A stretch of DNA of 64,000 bases from Erysipelotrichaceae bacterium (GTDB lineage: Bacteria; Bacillota_I; Bacilli_A; Erysipelotrichales; Erysipelotrichaceae), in NCBI GenBank assembly GCA_017405785.1, contig JAFQZR010000018.1:96748-160747 (forward strand). The letters run 5' to 3'. Below the pieces are notes generated by a model. The model saw only the letters and a program-made list of their open reading frames with translations, made no database searches and was not told where the DNA came from. Each line of letters opens with the position of its first letter. Position 1 is the stretch's first letter. Both the position numbers and the translations under genes were made by a program. Of this stretch, positions 42,617 through 51,623 are shown piece after piece.

Positions 42617-43408
42617 ATGAAAAAGAAGCAGTTTGTCATAATCTGGATCATACTGGCTTTGGGAATGGTACTGGGCAGTTTTGTCGATCTGCCGCTGTCC
42701 CTGAAACTGTATGACGAGAGTAACCGTCTCGGTATCTTCATGAATTTCATGGCCATGGTTCCCAGCTTCATTCTGCTGGAGATCTGCTGCTGTGTTTCAA
42801 GCTGGTATCATCGCGATGACAGACAGCTTTTCTTTCTTACGGCACTGAGCTGTCCGGTATCCGGAATTCTCTGTGCTGATGAACTGTACCGCCGGTTTCA
42901 TGATGATACCCGTGCTGTTGTGATTGCCGGTACTATGGTGGGACTGTTGTTTCTGGGTTTGTTTGCCCTGATCAATCCGAAGGTAAACCGCACTCAGGCC
43001 GTGATTGCGGAGAGTGTCATGATGACGGCAGCAGGTATTTTTCTGGCGACGGCTGCTTTGAAGTATCTGTGGGGCCGACAGAGATTCTATACCATGGAAG
43101 ATCCGTTAAGCCAGTTTACCATGTGGCTGAAAATAAAGCCTCTGGGGATTAACGATTCCAACCGCAGCTTTCCAAGCGGCCACACATCCTTTTCGGCACT
43201 GACACTTTGTGTGGCAGCGATGCCGGGTGTAACCGATATCAGAAGGCGTAAGATCTTCTTTGTCATCATCACCATAATCTGGATGATAATGGTCATGTAC
43301 GGCAGGATAGTATACGGTGCACACTTCATGACCGATACCTGTGCAGGGGCTCTGGTAGGAACATTCTGCGTCTACCTGGGCACCAGAAGAATAGAACGCA
43401 GAATATGA
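42617..43408 (+). CDS. PAP2-family membrane phosphatase
   Basis: A 263-residue integral membrane protein with about six segments and the three phosphatase motifs: KYLWGRQRF, PSGHTSFSAL (catalytic His) and RIVYGAHFMTDTCAG. Such proteins dephosphorylate undecaprenyl pyrophosphate or lipid phosphates. It starts 1 base after the peptidase stop. No terminator was clear before the rpsF promoter downstream. Confidence 0.9.
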   Translation: MKKKQFVIIWIILALGMVLGSFVDLPLSLKLYDESNRLGIFMNFMAMVPSFILLEICCCVSSWYHRDDRQLFFLTALSCPVSGILCADELYRRFHDDTRAVVIAGTMVGLLFLGLFALINPKVNRTQAVIAESVMMTAAGIFLATAALKYLWGRQRFYTMEDPLSQFTMWLKIKPLGINDSNRSFPSGHTSFSALTLCVAAMPGVTDIRRRKIFFVIITIIWMIMVMYGRIVYGAHFMTDTCAGALVGTFCVYLGTRRIERRI

Positions 43409-43462
43409 TTAGGAAATACGGATTTTACTGTCAATAAAGTAGTGAAAGGTTAGAGATTAATC

Positions 43463-43491
43463 TTTACAATGACGCTGCTTTTTGGTAAAAT
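43463..43491 (+). promoter_or_regulatory. Promoter of the rpsF-ssb-rpsR operon
   Basis: TTTACA (43463-43468), a 17-base spacer ending in TGG, and TAAAAT (43486-43491): a good -35 and extended -10 at ideal spacing. It leaves an untranslated leader of about 78 bases before rpsF. Confidence 0.8.
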
Positions 43492-43497
43492 CTTTAA

Positions 43498-43575
43498 TAC
43501 TGGATAAATGCTTATATTATATAGGCATTTACTCCTTGCCTGAAAAGGCCAATAGACCAGAAGGAGGTAAAAACG
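43498..43575 (+). promoter_or_regulatory. 5' leader of rpsF with two hairpins (possible S6:S18 autoregulatory leader)
   Basis: The leader contains AAATGC (43506-43511) pairing with GCATTT (43525-43530), then GCCT-gaaa-AGGC (43538-43549, a GNRA tetraloop), then AGAAGGAGG before the ATG. Many Bacillota rpsF leaders bind the S6:S18 complex for feedback control. I cannot confirm the conserved binding nucleotides by eye, so the role is inferred from location. Confidence 0.4.
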
Positions 43576-43866
43576 ATGCGTAAGTACGAAATTATGTACA
43601 TCCTTAATGCTTCATTAGAAGAAGCAGCTCGTAATGAACTCATGAACACCTTACATGCCATCATTACTGATGACGGCGGTGAGATCGACAAGATCGATGA
43701 ATGGGGAATCAAGGAGTTCGCTTACAGAATTGAGGATATGACCAAGGGTTATTATGTTGTAGTTACATTCCACAGTGGCAACGAAGCCGTTGCTGAGCTG
43801 GACCGTATCTGCAGAATTAACCAGAACGTTGTCCGTCATATGATTGTTAATCTCGAAGAAAAGTAA
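43576..43866 (+). CDS. rpsF: 30S ribosomal protein S6
   Basis: A 96-residue ribosomal protein of normal length. The N-terminus MRKYEIMYILNASLEEAA and the central IDKIDEWGIKEFAYRIEDMTKGYY are typical; VVRHMIVNLEEK ends the protein. It binds 16S rRNA with S18, encoded two genes later. AGAAGGAGG precedes the ATG. Confidence 0.97.
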   Translation: MRKYEIMYILNASLEEAARNELMNTLHAIITDDGGEIDKIDEWGIKEFAYRIEDMTKGYYVVVTFHSGNEAVAELDRICRINQNVVRHMIVNLEEK

Positions 43867-43878
43867 GAGGTACATTAA

Positions 43879-44334
43879 ATGATTAATCGTGTAATTTTAG
43901 TCGGAAGATTAACCAGAGACCCTGAGTTAAGATCAACTCAGAGCGGCAGATCAGTTGTCAGCTTTACACTGGCAGTTGATCGCAGGAAAAGCAGAGATGC
44001 TGACCCTAATATGCCAACAGCCGATTTCATCAGCTGCGTAGCCTGGGGCCAGACTGCCGAATTACTGTCCCAGTACACCCATAAGGGTTCACAGATCGGT
44101 GTAGAAGGACGCATTCAGACCAGAAATTATGAAGATCCAAACGTTCCGGGTAAGAGAGTTTATGTTACGGAAGTCGTATGTGACAGCGTAACATTCCTGG
44201 ATTCCAAGAATTCAGGTGCAGGCAGCCAGCCTGTGAATAATAACAGCGGTTATTATCCGGATCCTGTATATGAAGACGAGAAGGCAGCAGATGTTCCGAC
44301 CCTGGACATCTCCAGTGATGACCTGCCTTTCTAA
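43879..44334 (+). CDS. ssb: Single-stranded DNA-binding protein
   Basis: A 151-residue SSB with one OB-fold ([55 protein letters not shown]) and a flexible linker ending in the acidic tip SSDDLPF that recruits replication and repair proteins. It is placed between rpsF and rpsR, the usual Bacillota order. Confidence 0.97.
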   Translation: MINRVILVGRLTRDPELRSTQSGRSVVSFTLAVDRRKSRDADPNMPTADFISCVAWGQTAELLSQYTHKGSQIGVEGRIQTRNYEDPNVPGKRVYVTEVVCDSVTFLDSKNSGAGSQPVNNNSGYYPDPVYEDEKAADVPTLDISSDDLPF

Positions 44335-44347
44335 GGAAGGAGACAAA

Positions 44348-44581
44348 ATGGCTTTTAACAAGAAACAGCGTACAAGTCGCAAGAAAGTATGTTATTTCAC
44401 CAAGAATAACATCAAGTACATCGACTACAAGGATACTGAATTATTAAAGAGATTTATCTCAGCAAACGGTAAGATTATTCCACGCAGAGTAACAGGTACC
44501 AGTGCTAAGTATCAGCGTATGTTGGCTACAGCTATCAAGCGTGCACGCCAGATGGCTTTATTACCATACGTAATTGACTAA
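44348..44581 (+). CDS. rpsR: 30S ribosomal protein S18
   Basis: A 77-residue basic protein with the S18 pattern [20 protein letters not shown] and [25 protein letters not shown] lies 6-8 bases before ATG 44348; the longer frame from 44270 overlaps ssb and has no ribosome site. One Cys is present rather than a zinc-binding Cys set. The operon ends with a terminator at 44593. Confidence 0.97.
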   Translation: MAFNKKQRTSRKKVCYFTKNNIKYIDYKDTELLKRFISANGKIIPRRVTGTSAKYQRMLATAIKRARQMALLPYVID

Positions 44582-44592
44582 TCCAGTTGCAT

Positions 44593-44623
44593 AACCTCCG
44601 TTTTCTGCGGAGGTTTGTTTGTT
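44593..44623 (+). terminator. Terminator of rpsF-ssb-rpsR
   Basis: AACCTCCG (44593-44600) pairs with CGGAGGTT (44608-44615), followed by TGTTTGTTT. Confidence 0.8.
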
Positions 44624-44641
44624 TAATAGGAATACGGCATT

Positions 44642-45619
44642 ATGAACAAGAGAAGAGTTAACAGTATCACTTACGGAGCCCTGATCAGCGCCCTGCTGGG
44701 AGCTTTTCTGCTGGTCAACAGACAGCTGGCCGGCATGTTCGATGCCTACATGTTATGGATAATACCTATTCCGGTGATCATTTACTGTCTGAAGTTCGAT
44801 GTCAGACAGGGCATGATCATGGGAGTAGCCATGACCCTGCTGTGCCTCATTGTGGCTACTCCGGTAACGGCTTTCTATGTGATATTCTCCATAGTGGCCG
44901 GTCTGGTGTATGCCTGGGGACTTGTCAGGAAGAAGAGCTCACTGCAGCTGATCATTTCGGTCATCATGGTTTCTCTGATCATGATGGTGATCACCACGGT
45001 AGTGGCTTCCGGATTCTTCGGTTACAGTCTGAGCGATGACATTGAGTTTACCAGACAGTCCATGGAAGCCGTCATTGAAGCCATGACGGGAGCCATGGGT
45101 GATTCGGTAAAAGACAATCCGTTCTTAAATCTGATGTTAAGCCGCAACTTCCTGCTTTACATCATCATGCTGAGCAGTGTTATTACCTGCATACTGGAAG
45201 GCATACTGGTTCATCTGCTGGTAATTCTGGTTCTGAAGAGACTGAAAATGCCGCAGCCTGAAATCAAGCCGCTCAGCGAGATCAGAGCGCCTTTACTGAT
45301 AAAGGTTTTTGTGGGTGCCGTTTTCTTACGGGCTATCCTGATGATATTCCAAGTGCCTTTTGTGACAAAATACAGCGATATAGTCATGGCTTTACTGCCA
45401 ATTGCCTACATTTTCTGCTGTTTTTACGGGTATTTGCTGGTATTAATGTGGATAAATTGGAAAATGCCTGGCAGAAATAGTAGAATAATGGTAGTATTCG
45501 CGGTATGCGCCCTGATGATCCTGGTGCCATATTTCATGATGGTCGTTGGATCACTGGATATATTCACATCCACCAGAGATACCATTCTGAGAGGAATACG
45601 TTATGAACAGAACAGATAA
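44642..45619 (+). CDS. DUF2232 / YybS-family membrane protein
   Basis: A 325-residue membrane protein with about eight hydrophobic segments, beginning ITYGALISALLGAFLLVNRQ. It occupies the YybS position upstream of gdpP. YybS resembles ECF-transporter S-component-like membrane proteins, but its role is unknown. The 3' end overlaps gdpP by 17 bases, indicating coupling. AGGAAT is the likely ribosome site. Confidence 0.87.
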   Translation: MNKRRVNSITYGALISALLGAFLLVNRQLAGMFDAYMLWIIPIPVIIYCLKFDVRQGMIMGVAMTLLCLIVATPVTAFYVIFSIVAGLVYAWGLVRKKSSLQLIISVIMVSLIMMVITTVVASGFFGYSLSDDIEFTRQSMEAVIEAMTGAMGDSVKDNPFLNLMLSRNFLLYIIMLSSVITCILEGILVHLLVILVLKRLKMPQPEIKPLSEIRAPLLIKVFVGAVFLRAILMIFQVPFVTKYSDIVMALLPIAYIFCCFYGYLLVLMWINWKMPGRNSRIMVVFAVCALMILVPYFMMVVGSLDIFTSTRDTILRGIRYEQNR

Positions 45620-47585
45620 ACTGAAATTTTATGCTCTTGCTGTTTTCCTGCTGCAGATAACCGCCCTGATTGTTCTTCAGGTCTTTTTCGGCAAGGCTTT
45701 CTCGATCCTTGCCCGGATATTTACCCTGATCGATGCTGCCGGAACAGCCTTTATCATTTATCGGTATGAAAAGGAACGTAAGGAAAGAGTAATCGATACA
45801 ACCAGAGTACTGGGCACAGATGCCAAGGACGGCATGGTATATGCTCAGCTGGGTATCATTTCCTATAATGAGGAATATATCATTACCTGGGCATCAGAAC
45901 TGTTTGACCAGCGTAACATCCGTCTTATCGGTGAGAAAGTTACCCGTGTAATACCGGGAGTTGAAGTGCTTCTGAACGCAGAGTCTGACAAGGATGTCTT
46001 TGTCATCCGTGACAGGGAATATGAAATTACCAAGGCTTCGGGTTCAAGAACGCTGTTCCTAAAGGATGTTACCGAGTTCAACAGTCTCAACGCCATCTAT
46101 AACAGTGAAAAGACCGTATTGGGTCTGATTTATCTGGATAACTATGATGAGACCGTTCAGTATGAGGACGAAGCCAAGATCGCTCTGATCAATACCAACA
46201 TCCGTCAGAAGGTTGTGGAATGGGGTACCAGCTACGGGGCCGTGGTCAGAAGGGTAAGAAGTGACCGTTTCAATGTCGTCATCAATGAAGGTGACTTCCA
46301 CCGCATGGTATACGACCGTTTCAGCATTCTGGAACAGGTCAAGGAAGAAGCTGATAATCTTGATGTGGCTATCTCAGCTTCCATGGCTTTCGCCTACGGA
46401 TCAGCTGATCTTAATGTTCTGGATAACGCAACCAATGAACTTCTGGAGCTTGTCCTTTCCAGAGGCGGCGACCAGGTAGCGGTAAGAGAGATCGGACAGG
46501 AAGTAAGATTCTACGGTGCCAGCAGTGAAGCCAGTGAAAAAACCTCCAAGGTCAAGGCCAGAGTAATCGCCCAGACCTTAAGAGGCATTATAAAGGAAGC
46601 AGACAATGTATTCGTAGTTCCGCACAAGGAAGCAGACTTCGATGCCGTCGGAGCTTGCTTAGGTATCAGCCGTATTGCCCAGTCGCTGGGTAAGGCTGCC
46701 AATATCGTTCTGGAAGAGATCGCCATTGAAAACAGTGCCCGTAAGGTACTGGAAGATAACTATGATGAGCTGGAAGCCAGACATAACATTGTCAGTGAGC
46801 AGGATGCCATTGAACTGCTGACCAAAAAGAGCGTGGTCATCGTCGTTGACCATCACAGCAGTGACCTTACCAGTTCACCGGATCTGGTATCCAGAGCCAA
46901 GAAGGTCGTCATCATCGACCATCACCGCCGTAAGACGGAAACAAATATTGCTGCCATGCTGATATATAATGAACCGTCATCTTCATCAGCGGTTGAGCTG
47001 ATCAGCGAGCTGATGCAGTATCAGCCGGTACAGGTTGATCTTGATGAATTTGAGGCTACTTACATGTATACGGGACTGGTAGTTGATACAGATAACTTTA
47101 AAGCCAGATGCTCAGGCAGAAGCTTTGAAGTGTGTGCTTTCCTGCGCAAGCAGGGAGCGGACATTGCCATGTCCAACGAATGGCTGAAAGATTCGATTGA
47201 AGAATTTGAAACCAAGACCATGATTCTGAAAAACAGCAGGATCATCAATAATAACATGTTAATTGCGGCTTTACCGGAGAATGAAGGAACAGTTACGAGA
47301 ACCATGGTAGCTCAGGTTGCCAACTCTGCTCTGTCCATCAAGGGTGTTGATGCTGCCTTCGTAATTGCGAAGATCGACAGCGAGATCGTCGCTCTGTCTG
47401 GCAGATCAAACGGGGCAGTAAATGTTCAGATCATTCTGGAAAAGCTTGGAGGCGGCGGTCACTTTACCGCAGCAGGCCTGCAGAGAACCGACACGACGGT
47501 AGCAGCCGTTGAAGGCGATCTGTTAAAGGCCATAAATGAATTCCTGGAAGGAGAGATGACAAGTGAAAATCATACTTCTGAGTGA
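45603..47585 (+). CDS. gdpP: Cyclic-di-AMP phosphodiesterase GdpP
   Basis: A 660-residue membrane enzyme hydrolysing c-di-AMP. Two N-terminal membrane segments (1-50), a PAS-like region, a degenerate GGDEF (RGGDQVAVRE near residues 288-297) and the DHH/DHHA1 catalytic part are in the usual order. DHH motifs are PHKEADFDAVGA, VVDHHSSD and IDHHRRKTE, with GGGGHFTAAG at the C-terminus. GAGAGGAA precedes ATG 45603. It overlaps yybS and rplI. Confidence 0.95.
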   Translation: MNRTDKLKFYALAVFLLQITALIVLQVFFGKAFSILARIFTLIDAAGTAFIIYRYEKERKERVIDTTRVLGTDAKDGMVYAQLGIISYNEEYIITWASELFDQRNIRLIGEKVTRVIPGVEVLLNAESDKDVFVIRDREYEITKASGSRTLFLKDVTEFNSLNAIYNSEKTVLGLIYLDNYDETVQYEDEAKIALINTNIRQKVVEWGTSYGAVVRRVRSDRFNVVINEGDFHRMVYDRFSILEQVKEEADNLDVAISASMAFAYGSADLNVLDNATNELLELVLSRGGDQVAVREIGQEVRFYGASSEASEKTSKVKARVIAQTLRGIIKEADNVFVVPHKEADFDAVGACLGISRIAQSLGKAANIVLEEIAIENSARKVLEDNYDELEARHNIVSEQDAIELLTKKSVVIVVDHHSSDLTSSPDLVSRAKKVVIIDHHRRKTETNIAAMLIYNEPSSSSAVELISELMQYQPVQVDLDEFEATYMYTGLVVDTDNFKARCSGRSFEVCAFLRKQGADIAMSNEWLKDSIEEFETKTMILKNSRIINNNMLIAALPENEGTVTRTMVAQVANSALSIKGVDAAFVIAKIDSEIVALSGRSNGAVNVQIILEKLGGGGHFTAAGLQRTDTTVAAVEGDLLKAINEFLEGEMTSENHTSE

Positions 47586-48009
47586 TGTCAAGAATGTCGG
47601 CAAGAAGGGCGAAGTCAAGGAAGTGGCGGACGGATACGGCCGTAACTATCTGATCAGAAACCATCTGGCCGTTGAAGCAACCAAAAAGTCAATGGAAATA
47701 CTGAATCAGCAGAAAGCTGATGAAAAGTCCCGTCAGGATGAGCTGAAGAAACAGGCTGAAGAACTGAAAAAGCAGATTGAATCCGGTACCCTGACTTTTA
47801 CCGTCAAGGCCGGAAACGAAGGGAAGATCTTCGGATCCATTTCACCTGCCAAGATAGCGGAACGGCTTTCTGAAAACTTCGATGTTACCATTGATAAGAG
47901 AAAGTTTGTTGATAACGATAATCTGACCACACTGGGCTCTCATAAGGTCAGAATTGAATTATATAAGGGAGTAATTGCGACTGTAAGAGTTAATATTCAG
48001 CCGCAGTAA
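47563..48009 (+). CDS. rplI: 50S ribosomal protein L9
   Basis: A 148-residue protein with the L9 N-domain (KIILLSDVKNVGKKGEVKEVADGYGRNYLI), the long connecting helix and the C-domain (KIFGSISPAKIAERL). It uses a GTG start at 47563 with GGAAGGAG upstream and overlaps the gdpP 3' end by 23 bases. Confidence 0.97.
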   Translation: MKIILLSDVKNVGKKGEVKEVADGYGRNYLIRNHLAVEATKKSMEILNQQKADEKSRQDELKKQAEELKKQIESGTLTFTVKAGNEGKIFGSISPAKIAERLSENFDVTIDKRKFVDNDNLTTLGSHKVRIELYKGVIATVRVNIQPQ

Positions 48010-48021
48010 AAGGAGATTGCC

Positions 48022-49383
48022 ATGGCAGAATTACCTCACAGCTCAGAAACCGAACAGGCTCTGTTAGGTTCTCTGATCGAATATCCAAGTACATTCATTA
48101 AGGCTGATGATGCAGGACTTGTTCCTGAGGACTTTTTCGTGGGTTCCCATCAGGAACTGTTCAGACAGCTGACCGACATGAACCGGTCAGGAAGACCGGT
48201 GGAACTGAGGACCGTTGTTGCGTTCCTCAACGACCGTAAAGTGCTGACCAAATGCGGCGGTGTTGAATACATTACTGATCTGGTTGACATGGCCATAAGT
48301 GAGGATAATGGCGATTACTACATCAGAGTTGTCAAGGAAAAATCAACCCTGCGTAAACTGATCGAAGAAGCCAGAAGAATTGAGAATGACTGCTTTAATT
48401 CTGCCGTAGAGACTCTGGATGTATTGGATCAGGCCGAGAAAAACATTCTGACCATTACCAGAGATGTCAGAGCCGGGGATTTCCACAGTTCCGGTGAGGT
48501 CATGGATAAGGTACAGGAACAGATCAACCTGTTACAGACCCATCATGAGATGACTGGTGTCCGTACCGGTTACAATGATCTGGACCGCATTACCTTCGGT
48601 TTCCAGAAGGGCGATCTGATCATCGTGGCTGCCAGACCTTCCGTAGGTAAGACAGCCTTCGCCCTGAACATCGCCACCAGGTCAGCCTGCGACTATGGAG
48701 CCCGGGTAGCTCTGTTCTCTCTGGAAATGCCATTCTTACGGATCGGCATGCGTATTCTGTCAGCCAGAGCCAATGTTGACAGTGACCGCATCAGAACTGG
48801 AAGATATCTGGAAAATGAAGACTGGGCTAAGATGAAGATAGCCATGAAGGCTATTTCGGAATCCAGACTGTACATTGATGACAGCTCCAGCATCACCATC
48901 AGAGAAATTACAGCCAAGTGCCGTAAGCTGAAGGCTGAAGGAAAACTGGACATGATCGTCATTGACTATCTGCAGCTGATCAGATCTTCAGGTAATATTC
49001 ATTACGACAACCGTCAGGTTGAGGTATCGGAGATATCACGTAACCTCAAGGCTTTGGCCAGGGAAATGGATGTTCCGGTAATTGCACTGTCACAGCTGTC
49101 CCGTTCCGTAGAGACAAGAAGCGGCGATAAGAGACCGATCCTGTCAGACCTGCGTGAATCAGGTGCCATTGAGCAGGACGCTGACATTGTAATGTTCCTG
49201 CACAGACCTGACTATTTCAATAAGGAAAAAGACGAAGATGAAGTCAGAGAACGTGATGCCCGCTATGAAGCTAAGATCATCATAGCCAAGCATCGTAACG
49301 GCTCTACAGGCGACGTAAGCCTGATGTTCCAGCCGAACACCAATGCTTTCCTGCCTATGAGAAAGGATAACAGTGAAAATTAA
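48022..49383 (+). CDS. dnaB: Replicative DNA helicase
   Basis: A 453-residue hexameric helicase. The N-terminal domain begins LPHSSETEQALLGSLIEYP; the RecA-like domain has Walker A ARPSVGKTAFALNIA, ETRSGDKRPILSDLRESGAIEQDAD and the arginine-finger region AKHRNGSTGDV. No intein is present. AAAAGGAG precedes ATG. It follows rplI by 12 bases and its end overlaps the M23 gene by 11. Confidence 0.97.
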   Translation: MAELPHSSETEQALLGSLIEYPSTFIKADDAGLVPEDFFVGSHQELFRQLTDMNRSGRPVELRTVVAFLNDRKVLTKCGGVEYITDLVDMAISEDNGDYYIRVVKEKSTLRKLIEEARRIENDCFNSAVETLDVLDQAEKNILTITRDVRAGDFHSSGEVMDKVQEQINLLQTHHEMTGVRTGYNDLDRITFGFQKGDLIIVAARPSVGKTAFALNIATRSACDYGARVALFSLEMPFLRIGMRILSARANVDSDRIRTGRYLENEDWAKMKIAMKAISESRLYIDDSSSITIREITAKCRKLKAEGKLDMIVIDYLQLIRSSGNIHYDNRQVEVSEISRNLKALAREMDVPVIALSQLSRSVETRSGDKRPILSDLRESGAIEQDADIVMFLHRPDYFNKEKDEDEVRERDARYEAKIIIAKHRNGSTGDVSLMFQPNTNAFLPMRKDNSEN

Positions 49384-50875
49384 GAATGCACTCTTAATAT
49401 GCCTTGCTCTGCTGCTGTCAGTATATCTGGCCTACACCCTGAGTAATCAGAACATCGCCAATGGAGAAGTAACCATGAGCGATGAAACATCTCTGGTTCC
49501 TCAGAAGGTCTTGGGCATGTATGATACTCCGGTGGAGATAACCAGACTGTTCTATCAGGGAGAACTGATAGGTGTCATTCATGATGATTCCATTCTGGAA
49601 TCGACCAGGGAAAGAACCTATCATGACAAATACGAAGAAGCATTCCCTGATACTACTATCAGTTACAACGGTGACATCTATTTCTACAGAGAAAAGACAT
49701 ATGTGAATTATGAAGACATAGATAAGCAAATCGGTGATTATCTGTATGATAATGACCTCTTTCTCGTTGATGCCTATAAGATCTCTCTGGGTGACAAGGA
49801 CGTTATTTATGTCAAGAACCTGGATGACTTCAAGAGTGCTCTCAGAAAGTTTGTGCTGAACTTTATTTCTGAGGAAACCTTCATAAAGCTGGAAAACAGA
49901 GAAGAGATCATCTCCCTGACAACCTATGGTGAACAGGAAGTCAACGTCTCTCTGGAAGATAACATTACTGCCGTCAAGAGCTCCGCTCCAAGCGAAGAAA
50001 TCTTCACGGATGAAAACGAAATAATCATCTATCTTTGTTATGGCCGTGACCCACAGCTGGAATACTATACCGTCAAGGATTTCGACACCATCGAAGGTGT
50101 TGCCAAGAAGTGCGGCATGACGCCTCAGCAGCTGGTAATCATCAACGATAAGCTCAACGGTGTCAATCAGTTCATTTATTCCGGTATGGAACTGAACGTA
50201 ACTTACTTCAGTCCGGCCATCAATGTAATTGTGGAAAAGGAGAAGTTCGTATCAGAGGTCGTATACCGTCCTTCCACCAAATACGAAACAGATCCTACCA
50301 TGGCTGCGGGACAGGTCATAGTCATAACAAAGGGACAGGATGGCAAGAAGAACACTCTGTACCAGGAAATCTACGTAAATGGTGTTCTGACCAGCTATAA
50401 ACAGAAATCAACTACGATCGTCGAGGCACCGGTACAGGAAGTTGTCCGTATCGGAGCAGCGGCTGACAGCTCATATATCGATACCGGTGAAAAGAACTTC
50501 CGTCTGCCGGTAGATAACTGCTATGTCATGTGCGGTTATGGCTGTTACTATGGCCACAGAGGCACTGACTTTGCAAACCAGTATGAACCTTACGGTAAGA
50601 TCTATGCCTGTGAAAACGGTGTTGTCACTCATAACTCCTATCAGTGGGACATGGGCTGGTTCTACTGCATTGACCACGGTGACGGATTCTGGTTCAGATA
50701 TCTGCATATGAGTCACAAAGGACCTATCCCGGTTGGCGCAACTGTCATAAGATCACAGTATATCGGTGATATCGGCATGACCGGTACCGCTACGGCACCG
50801 CATGTGCACATAGACATATTCATAGGAGGACTGAACGGAAACAGGGTGAATCCGTGTACCGTTTTGCCGTGCTAG
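49373..50875 (+). CDS. LysM-G5-M23 peptidoglycan hydrolase (membrane-anchored or secreted)
   Basis: A 500-residue cell-wall protein with an N-terminal hydrophobic signal/anchor (6-24), an extracellular region, a LysM-like module (~230-277, YYTVKDFDTIEGVAKKCGMTP), a G5-like domain (~285-355) and an M23 peptidase domain (~375-490). Zinc ligands are His395, Asp399 (GHRGTDF) and His477, His479 (HVHID), so it should be an active endopeptidase. It starts at GTG 49373 inside dnaB, with AAAGGAT upstream. Its place before walJ and mnmG suggests a link with wall growth. Confidence 0.9.
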   Translation: MKIKNALLICLALLLSVYLAYTLSNQNIANGEVTMSDETSLVPQKVLGMYDTPVEITRLFYQGELIGVIHDDSILESTRERTYHDKYEEAFPDTTISYNGDIYFYREKTYVNYEDIDKQIGDYLYDNDLFLVDAYKISLGDKDVIYVKNLDDFKSALRKFVLNFISEETFIKLENREEIISLTTYGEQEVNVSLEDNITAVKSSAPSEEIFTDENEIIIYLCYGRDPQLEYYTVKDFDTIEGVAKKCGMTPQQLVIINDKLNGVNQFIYSGMELNVTYFSPAINVIVEKEKFVSEVVYRPSTKYETDPTMAAGQVIVITKGQDGKKNTLYQEIYVNGVLTSYKQKSTTIVEAPVQEVVRIGAAADSSYIDTGEKNFRLPVDNCYVMCGYGCYYGHRGTDFANQYEPYGKIYACENGVVTHNSYQWDMGWFYCIDHGDGFWFRYLHMSHKGPIPVGATVIRSQYIGDIGMTGTATAPHVHIDIFIGGLNGNRVNPCTVLPC

Positions 50876-50876
50876 T

Positions 50877-51623
50877 ATGAAGTATTATGTACTGGAGAGC
50901 GGTTCCAAGGGAAACTGTACAGTCATCAAGGGCAGGGAAACCCTGCTGGTGATCGACTGCGGCGGAACAAAAAAATACATAAAGGACCGTTTCAGAGAAT
51001 TAGGTCTTGATTATAGTAAAGCTGATGCTCTGCTTATAACTCATGAGCATTCGGACCATATAAAACAGTTAAAGATGTTCAGCGGTGTTGACATCTTTTC
51101 GCCATGTGAACTGTATGACTGTGAAATACATAAGGTAACCCCTTACCAAGAGTTCATGGTCGGTGAATTCAGAATCCTTCCGGTAGCTCTGTCTCACGAC
51201 GTGAAGAATGTGGTTGGCTACATCATTGATGACGTATATGAGAAACTGGTCAGTGTTACTGATACCGGCTATGTATCACATCTGAATGAAGACCGCATAC
51301 GCAATGCCGACTATTATATCTTTGAAAGCAACTATGATACCGGAATGCTGATGAGTTCAGACAGACCGGTACAGCTGAAGGTCCGCATCGTATCGGATTG
51401 CGGACACATGGGCAATGAGGACAGTGCCCGTGTCTTATCACGTGTAATAGGTGAGAGAACCCGTGAGATAACACTGGCTCACCTGTCACAGGAATGCAAT
51501 AAGGAAGAAATAGCCCTTTCCGTACTGAAAAGGACTTTAAAAGAAAACGGAATCGATCTGAACAGATTCAGGATTACTGCTGCCAGGCAGTTTGAGATGA
51601 CTGAGGGAGGCCATGATGACTGA
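50877..51623 (+). CDS. walJ: WalJ/YycJ-type MBL-fold hydrolase
   Basis: A 248-residue metallo-beta-lactamase-fold protein. The metal motif is THEHSDHIKQL (HxHxDH), followed by ALSHDVKNVVGYII, SVTDTGYVS, FESNYD and the C-terminal LAHLSQECN. YycJ/WalJ is implicated in coordinating cell wall metabolism and replication or repair. No ribosome site is seen: the ATG is 2 bases after the M23 stop, so coupling is likely. It overlaps mnmG by 11 bases. Confidence 0.9.
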   Translation: MKYYVLESGSKGNCTVIKGRETLLVIDCGGTKKYIKDRFRELGLDYSKADALLITHEHSDHIKQLKMFSGVDIFSPCELYDCEIHKVTPYQEFMVGEFRILPVALSHDVKNVVGYIIDDVYEKLVSVTDTGYVSHLNEDRIRNADYYIFESNYDTGMLMSSDRPVQLKVRIVSDCGHMGNEDSARVLSRVIGERTREITLAHLSQECNKEEIALSVLKRTLKENGIDLNRFRITAARQFEMTEGGHDD

